From positions 62,001-126,000 of the forward strand of contig NW_019029031.1 in assembly GCF_002105155.1 (NCBI RefSeq): 64,000 nt of DNA. Direction: 5' to 3'. Origin of the DNA: Lobosporangium transversale. Its lineage: Eukaryota; Mortierellomycota; Mortierellomycetes; Mortierellales; Mortierellaceae. Shown one piece after another: positions 57,359-64,000 of the stretch (position 1 is the stretch's first letter; the number at the start of each line of letters is the position of its first letter). The position numbers were made by a program, and so were the translations under genes. Under the pieces are notes generated by a model. The model was not told where the DNA came from. It did no database searches and saw nothing but the letters and a program-made list of their open reading frames with translations.

Positions 57359-59439
57359 GGTGGATGTTAAAAAGTGGTTTAGTTTGTTTTCCTTTTTGTG
57401 GAGAATGTCCTTGGAGCACTCTGTATGCATGCACTGCAACAGTGACTGTTTTTGCCTCATTTCCGAGTACACTCCACTAACCAGTTGAGAGCAAAGATTC
57501 ATGGATACAATCTTTCTATGGTCTACTTTTCAATACGCTAAAATGAGTTGTGCGGAAGAAACTCGTGTTTTTTTTTTTTGTTGGTTACAAATCTTGAAAG
57601 AACTATCTTGTGGATGTCATGTCGGAGCAAACTAATACAACGTCAGAAGCCTTAGTCGCTGACCAATAGTTTATAAATATATAGATATCAATATATATTT
57701 TTCCTTCTTTTCACTCTTGTTCTGCAAAAGCTTTAAACGTTATCAATGAAATATATTTATAGATCAGAATTGCAAATAAAATATGCCTTGCCAATCTGGT
57801 ATGACTTGAGACCTTGAAGAGTGATTCGTGTTTGGTGCTTTGGGGGAAGGAAAAATAGTATTGTATTGAGAGCATGTTATGTCATGGCGAGTAAAAATCG
57901 AGAGGGTGTTTCACTCCCTGGAAGAGGTCAGAGTGTTGGGCAATGGTGTGTGTAAATTTTGCTTTATCTATTTTTTCCGTTGGTGTCCAAGCCTTTTCCT
58001 GTGGTCTCCTTTGAGGAAGGAAGACGAGGAAGGTTTTGGTCCATCATATGCTCCTTGCAAACATTGTTTTCCTTCAGAGTAGATGGATTTTGATCTGTTT
58101 ACAATCCTGTGCTGTGTTTCTTTGTTTCCCAGTGCCCATGTCTTTTTATTGGTGAGGGGATAAAATGTAACGAGTGACCAAAGCTTGAATTTGAGCAATG
58201 GAGTAAACTCCCCATTATTAGCTCAGTGATGCAAGAGTCTGCCACCACAAACATCAAAATGGGCGCCATAATGGAGTACATGTATGGGTGTACGGTATAT
58301 ACAATAAATGTTTCTATTAAGTTCTCTTTATTTTGTGTTTTTGTTTTTGGGAAAACGGGGCAGTAAAGAGAAAAGAGAAAGGGAGGAAGGGAGGAAGAGA
58401 GGAAGAAAGGAAGAGGGGAAGAGGGGAAGAATTGAAGAGGAGAGGAGAAGAAGAGAGGAAGAGAGAGAGAAGAAAGAAAGCCTTCTCCTAATCATCAAAG
58501 GAGAGGAGGAAGATAGGCAAGCCAAACAAGTTGCGCGGATATAAAGCTCTTTTCATTAATACGGCTCTTTGGGGTTTCTATCACTTTTAGCATCATATCG
58601 GAGCAAACTAATAGTGCCTTGCAAGCCTATTAGGCAAAAGAAATAAGAAATATTCACATCTTTCTCTCCGAGTTCAAAGTTGCTTTTTTTTTTTTTTTTT
58701 TTTTCGCGACCCAAAGGTTCAATGTTTTCGACTAGTCTACTATTACTTGAGAGAGATAGACTTGTTAGAGCAAAGGTACTGCTTTGTTTTTGGCATATTT
58801 GTTTTATTCTGTATTTTCCAGGTCCCCATGCCAAATGCGTTTATCTCCGTTTTGTGTAATATAGTCAAACTATCAAGATCTCTACAAATCCATGAATGGC
58901 CATGATTTACATTTGCATGCTCTCTAGTAGAGCTCCAAAAAAAAAAAAAAAAAAAACTTGTTATAATTCTTAAGGACCCCTGCAGAGGTCTACTTGCTGT
59001 TTCCAGCATATTTAGACCAAAGCTTCAGCATGGAATGTATGTATGTGCTTTTCTCCCATGGCCTTCCTAATTTGGGTGCCTGGGTGGTTATCATTGAGAA
59101 GAAAGAAAAGAGATAGTTAAAAAAATATAAATATATATTCTGTGCTCTGTTAAACATTATGAGGTTCGCATGATTTTGATAATTATCTGATCATACAGCC
59201 CATATTCAATTTTGAATGAGCCATAACAGATAGAGTCATGATCGAGAGTGGTCAGCTCCAAAGACGAGCGTCGAATTTATTATTTTTCCTTATTTTTCCT
59301 TTTATTCCGATTCATCGGTATGTTGGTCATATCTATAACACCAGATATCAATCCTTCATGACTAAACAAGTTGATTGCATGGCTTAATGTAGTTATACAT
59401 AATAAAAGAAAACTCGAAGGATCTGGTATACTCACTTCA
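57359..59439. other. Intergenic, PCID2 promoter to STAND pseudogene C
   Basis: 2 kb without a supported gene. A shared phrase CGGAGCAAACTAATA occurs at about 57626 and 58599, hinting at a diverged duplication. A purine-only tract lies at 58366-58480. Confidence 0.5.
58366..58480 (+). repeat. Polypurine (GGAAGA)n tract
   Basis: About 115 bp that is almost entirely A and G on the plus strand, interrupted only by a TT near 58432. Such tracts can form triplex DNA. Confidence 0.8.
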
Positions 59440-62400
59440 CTAGTGCAGATCAGTACTATCGCAACAGCCGTTAAGGATAAAATGCGCAAATTCACACTCA
59501 TTGCATTCACTACACTTGCTGCAAATGAGCTTATATCCTTTTCTTGCTTCCCTTTTAGCGAGCAATGACCTTGTTCTGAGGTTGTCCTCCTTTGAGTTCA
59601 TATCCATAACATCGCTTTCCAATATTTTGAACAAAGTTGGCGTTGATTTCATTGTCTTCTCATGACATACTTCTTGGATGGTTGAACATTGTATTATATC
59701 GCCGACAGCTCCATGTTGCTCTAAAAGTCTTCTATTCGTTTCACTCAAGCCAGAAATACCTTGAATCGTTGCATTGCTAGCATTAAGACCTTCGTGATTC
59801 GTGCTCCACTTCAGGCGGATGTAATACTGGCTGCCCTCCTCTTTGATGATCTGCCACATTCGAGCAGAACCGGCCAAACACCCTATCGCTAGAAAGTAGC
59901 CTTCTTCGGAAATATTCCATGCAAAGGTTCGGACTAATACCCCTGCCATTGGGATAGTAGCTAAGCACTTGGCTGACTCTGGATCCCATAGTCGTACAGT
60001 CATATCATGACAGGCTGAGGCAATGTACCGGCCATCACAAGAATAAGACATGGCATTTATGCCGTCATTGTGCCCTTCAAGCTTATGCAATACGAGGCCT
60101 GATTCAGTATCCACCACACTAATTAGCCCTTTATCGCTTCCAACAGCTATTTGTTGACTGCGTGGCGAAACTGCGATCATCGTCAGAGTTTCCTTGAAAC
60201 CTAGTTCGCAACATAGCTCTCCTGCTTCTGCGCTCCGTAACTGCACCTTTTCGCTGTTCTGAATAAATGCAATCTTCTGATTGTCAGGCGAATAAACAAA
60301 ATAAGAGTCCAACAATCCAATAAAGTCCAAACCATCTAACTCATACAGTAGGTCTCTTGAGTGTGCCATTCAGACTCTGCTCATTTTGTCCTTATCACAA
60401 GAAGCAATTTGGTGACCATTAGGTGAGGACAATACAAACTCCACATTACTGCCATACCCTTGTATAGTGCGTATGAGTTGTCCTGTTTGGGTATTCCACA
60501 CACTCACATCCCCACTAGAGCGACTGCAGGCAATTTGATGGCCAATGGATGAAAAACCAGAACTGCGGATGCTATCATCCCAATTCAGTGGCCTCAAAGT
60601 ATGAACAACTTGGCCTGATTGAGTATCCCAAAGGTAAACGTATGGATGATTGCCTCGGCCATGATAGGCAAGCTGACCATCAGGTGAGCAGCTGATCGAT
60701 GAAAAATATTGTAAAGTGTGTATGCACTGTCCCGTCCGGCTATCCCACACAGAGGTTGTACCGTCCAGGCTGTGGGATATGATATGGTGTCCATTCCGTA
60801 AATGCTTTACTTGGAAGACTGTAGTTGGATGCCCACGACTAGACTGCTGTGGTTGTGTGTCCAACAGGCGTATCGCTCCATCTCTACTGTATGACACAAT
60901 CTGGCTGCTGACGGATGAATATGCTAGACATTGTAAATGGTCAGTGTGGCCATACAATGTGTTGGTCAGTTGTCCGGTTCGAGCGTTCCAAAGTTGCACT
61001 GTGTTGTCCAAACAACAAATGGCTATCTGCTCTCCATTTGGTAAATACCTTAGCTCACCGGTAAAGCCGCTAACGCTTCTAATAGTATGGATGGCCTTCC
61101 TTGTCTGCATACTCCATTGATATGCCTCAAAACCGGCAAACGAAGTGGCGAATTTCTCACAAGGAGAGTATTGAAAACCTTCAGCAGGCTTCTTATGCCC
61201 CAAGGTCCACTTCTTCTGGCCAGACCGAGCATCCCACACATCCAATGAACAAGACTTATTACAACAAACGATGATTTCTTGACTGTCAGACGAGTATACG
61301 ATTTGTTGAACCTGAGACTCACAGCCTTGAAGCCTCCATATTAGTTCTCCTGTTGCCGTATCCCATAGTAGTACCGTCTTGACTTCGCCTCCACTTACAA
61401 TCTGCTTTCCATCAGGTGAATATACCACAGTTGTCGCCTCCCCAGCATGTCCCTTTGATGTGTATTGGAGGGTACCAGACTTGGCATCCCACACATGCAC
61501 TGACCCATCAGAGCCAGCTGAGACGAGATGATCACTACTTGGCGAGTACACTACAGCATTAGCGTAGCCTGTGCCCTCCGACCTGTAAACCAATGAGCCT
61601 GATGTTGCATCGAATACGCTAACCATATAGCCACACGCAATGGCAATGTGTCGGCTGTCTGGAGAATAGATGAAATCGACACCAAACTCCAAAGTTAAAC
61701 ACTTCTCCCATGCCGATGTATCATAGATGCTGATCCAGCACTCTTCAGTTTGCATATTGAAGATAGCTACAGTTAATTTCTTGCCATCAGGTGAACATGA
61801 TGCCTTAAATACTGCTCCCCCTCCGCGAAGAAGTGGCCATTCTCCAAATTGTACGCCAAACATGCTCACCCCACTCAAGTCTGTCTTCTGAAGCCAACAA
61901 CTGTTAAGGATAGCCTTCCTCAAGTCTGCTCCTTGTAGCTGAGTACCATCGAATATCCCATGGCTAGGGTCGGCTCCCGGGATCTGAATGCCACGCAAGT
62001 CTGCTCCGATAAACGATTCTCCTGCTCGGATCAAGATCGTTATTGCATTATCTGCCGCTATCCGCCACTTGTCTTCGCTCCTCGAGAGTTCTACATACTC
62101 ATACAACTGCTGTTTAAACTTTACTTCCAGTCGCATGCGATCTTCCAGGAACTGAAGGATAGATGGTTCGTTTACAAAGCTCCTCCATACTAAAGGCGAG
62201 CTCTCATCTGGCCTGACTGAGTCATCTTCTTGTCCAACCACATCACTCTCTTCCATCTCAAAACTGAATACAGAGCTGATACTCTTTCGACGGCAAGTCG
62301 GCGCAAGTGTTGGCTCGCTATCGTTTGCAATCAGACTCATCTCTTTCCGTGGCTCAAACATTGCGCGTACAACACAGTGCTCCAGAATAGACCTATGAAA

Positions 62401-63324
62401 AAACCGATGTTGGTTGCCTGTGCGACTCAGAGGTGACGCTTCTCGCAGGATATTCCTACTACTTCCTCTGCTAAAGCACTCCTCTTTCCATGTTCCTTAT
62501 AATCCAACTGAAGATGCAATACTATAGCTGCTCACCTTGAAGATCTTCCCTTGGCAATGAGAGCAGTCTCTTTAATATAGTAATGATCCATTGTTTGATC
62601 TGCACATGATCACCCCAGTCTTTGTCATTCTTGTAGATTTCTCCAAGAAAACTAACCGCATCTTGGCGTATCCCAATGGTCCACTCTGTACTGGCTGCAA
62701 TCTGCCCTAGTCGTTGACATATTCCCCATTGGAATGCAAGATCTCGTCGACAGGGCACTTCACATAAAAGAGTCTTGAACTTGGTGAGCTCGTCTGAGTG
62801 CAGGAATGCATCGGCTTCACGGAGCGCTGGATACCATGCACTCTTGCGACTAAAAGCGAGTCCTTCTTCCATGCTCTGTTTGAATGTCATCCCACTTTCG
62901 TATAATGAGATCACGCCATTGTTGTGCGTTGTTATTCTTGCTGCTATAATTGTATTATTTAATTCGTTACCACCGATATTCCGGTTGTTGTTCTTGCTGC
63001 TCAAGCTGTTGCTCCTGCTTTTTTGTCAGTTTTCTCAGCATCATTTGGGCGACCCAGACGTTCGAATAGGCGAGCGATTTCAATGTAGGCTGAAGCGATA
63101 TCTTGGCGTGGCATCTTGTCTTCATTAGAGGCGGAGGCAATAAGTTTCGTTCCCTCAGCCCGCTGGATCCGAGACAGAGCAAAGTCTGCATCGAGACACA
63201 GCTCCATGAGGATATCGTGTTCATTTTGTATCCTGTGCGTATCCCCCTTGTAAAGGTTGAAGAGTCCCAGAGCCTTTGGCGGCGGAAGGGCACCTCGAGA
63301 CGAAGTATACTTTGTCCCAAACAT
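59440..63324 (-). pseudogene. STAND pseudogene C: NACHT deleted, WD40 interrupted
   Basis: It starts at 63324 with a TPR-like N-terminus (ALGLFNLYKGD), breaks frame near 63001, and resumes at about 62915 with VISLYESGMTFKQSMEEG. The roughly 300 residues of armadillo-like helices present in B are therefore missing. The exon-1 donor DLQG|GTGAGC (62534-62536) is kept, but only about 42 bp of the intron remains before sequence matching B at TWKEE. The acceptor, P-loop and Walker B are lost. Pentapeptide and WD40 regions follow in one frame (60370-62361), until TGA replaces the Trp of RVW at 60370-60372. The same frame continues (59440-60369) through further WD repeats to the tail ICSKCSECNECEFAHF. 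It could yield only truncated products. Confidence 0.85.
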
Positions 63325-64000
63325 TGGTTGTTGTATTTTTTTTTTATTTATTTTTTTTTTTTTTTAGAAATCTCCTGTCAGCTGTGAACTATTGGCCTTG
63401 AAGTAAGAAGAATTGTATTAGAATAGTGTTGTTAGTCAGTAGCCACCTTTATCACTTTGACGGATATAAAGAGTTGACAGCAACATACAGCTATTTTCAA
63501 CTATATTAATTTGAACAAGCAAGCGCTCTATGTTGAGAGGTGGATGTTGTTGTGAGAGGTGAACAAAGAAAAAAAAAAAAAAAAAAAAAAAAAAAGGGTT
63601 TGGCGAAGTCGAAAAAACACGAGGGGTGAATATTTGCGTGGCTTTGCATATGTACATGTACATGTACATGTACATGTTTGGAAACAGGCATAGAGTTGCC
63701 AATATCATGTTTGCCACTTGTCGTCGTGAGGGTCAATAGTGAAACCATATACCTTTGCCCTCTAAATTGGATCCAGAAGAGCTAAAGATATCGATGGTAC
63801 CTTTGCATCATAGCTGACTGAAAGCTTTTTTTTTTTTATTTTTTATTTTTTTTCGAAGTTGACTTTAATTCGTTTACATGGATTTAGAGCAGTAAACCTT
63901 ATTTTAATGGACTGTCGTGGATCGGGATGGAAGACCCAACGCGTCAATCAATCGGTTCTTCTTCCCTCTCTCCTACACAAAGGTTCCCCACAAAACCTAA
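63325..64000. other. Intergenic to the window end
   Basis: Promoter side of pseudogene C with a T-rich patch at 63335-63365 and an A-run at about 63570-63595. No gene seen. Confidence 0.5.
63650..63677 (+). repeat. (TGTACA)n microsatellite
   Basis: About 4.5 units of a self-complementary hexamer, ATGTACATGTACATGTACAT-like. It is palindromic at every register. Confidence 0.85.

Noticed and set aside
60370-60372. In-frame TGA in copy C as a selenocysteine codon
   Set aside because: The homologous position in gene B is Trp in a WD repeat, and the gene already has large deletions. A nonsense mutation is the simple explanation.

Overview
The window looks like nuclear DNA of an early-diverging filamentous fungus, most likely Mortierellomycota (Mortierella/Linnemannia-like). 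The reasons are intron-rich housekeeping genes with short GT-AG introns (mostly 75-200 bp), very frequent A/T homopolymers, and two accessory families I associate with that lineage: giant NACHT/pentapeptide/WD40 STAND proteins with a helical N-terminus, and RNI-type leucine-rich-repeat proteins built from nearly identical 28-residue units. The taxonomic call is inference; no rRNA or other marker is present. Exon joins below were worked out by hand from splice sites and reading phase.

Layout. 1-4.2 kb: two convergent LRR genes forming a large inverted repeat around a 234-bp spacer; the left copy is cut by the window edge. 4.4-8.6 kb: a decayed unrecognised gene, a GC-rich island, intergenic DNA and a plus-strand relict of a STAND gene 5' end. 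8.6-21.7 kb: a conserved block with a mitochondrial RCC1-like protein (RCC1L), the PCNA-unloader subunit ELG1/ATAD5, cardiolipin synthase (CRD1) and the Golgi membrane protein YIF1. 22.1-37.2 kb: the STAND cluster on the minus strand, with intact genes A and B and a relict D. 38.3-42.1 kb: a SUMO-interacting-motif/RING protein, probably with a distant first exon. 43.1-57.4 kb: second housekeeping block with ADE2, a secreted subtilisin, an FMN-dependent 2-hydroxy-acid oxidase, COX19, a small unrecognised gene and a PCI-domain TREX-2 type protein (PCID2). 59.4-63.3 kb: a third long STAND copy, C, now a pseudogene with two large internal deletions and a nonsense codon.

How it fits together. The housekeeping genes do unrelated jobs (mitochondrial ribosome/translation support, replication, cardiolipin synthesis, ER-Golgi transport, purine synthesis, cytochrome oxidase assembly, mRNA export). 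The accessory layer is one expanding and decaying family of NLR-like receptors, seen in five states (A, B, C, D and the fragment at 7.6 kb), next to internally repetitive LRR genes. Intact gene B ends in a CxxCxxCxxC tail also present in C; gene A carries an in-frame remnant of the same tail just beyond its stop codon. I see no tRNA, rRNA, CRISPR array, intact transposon or viral gene.
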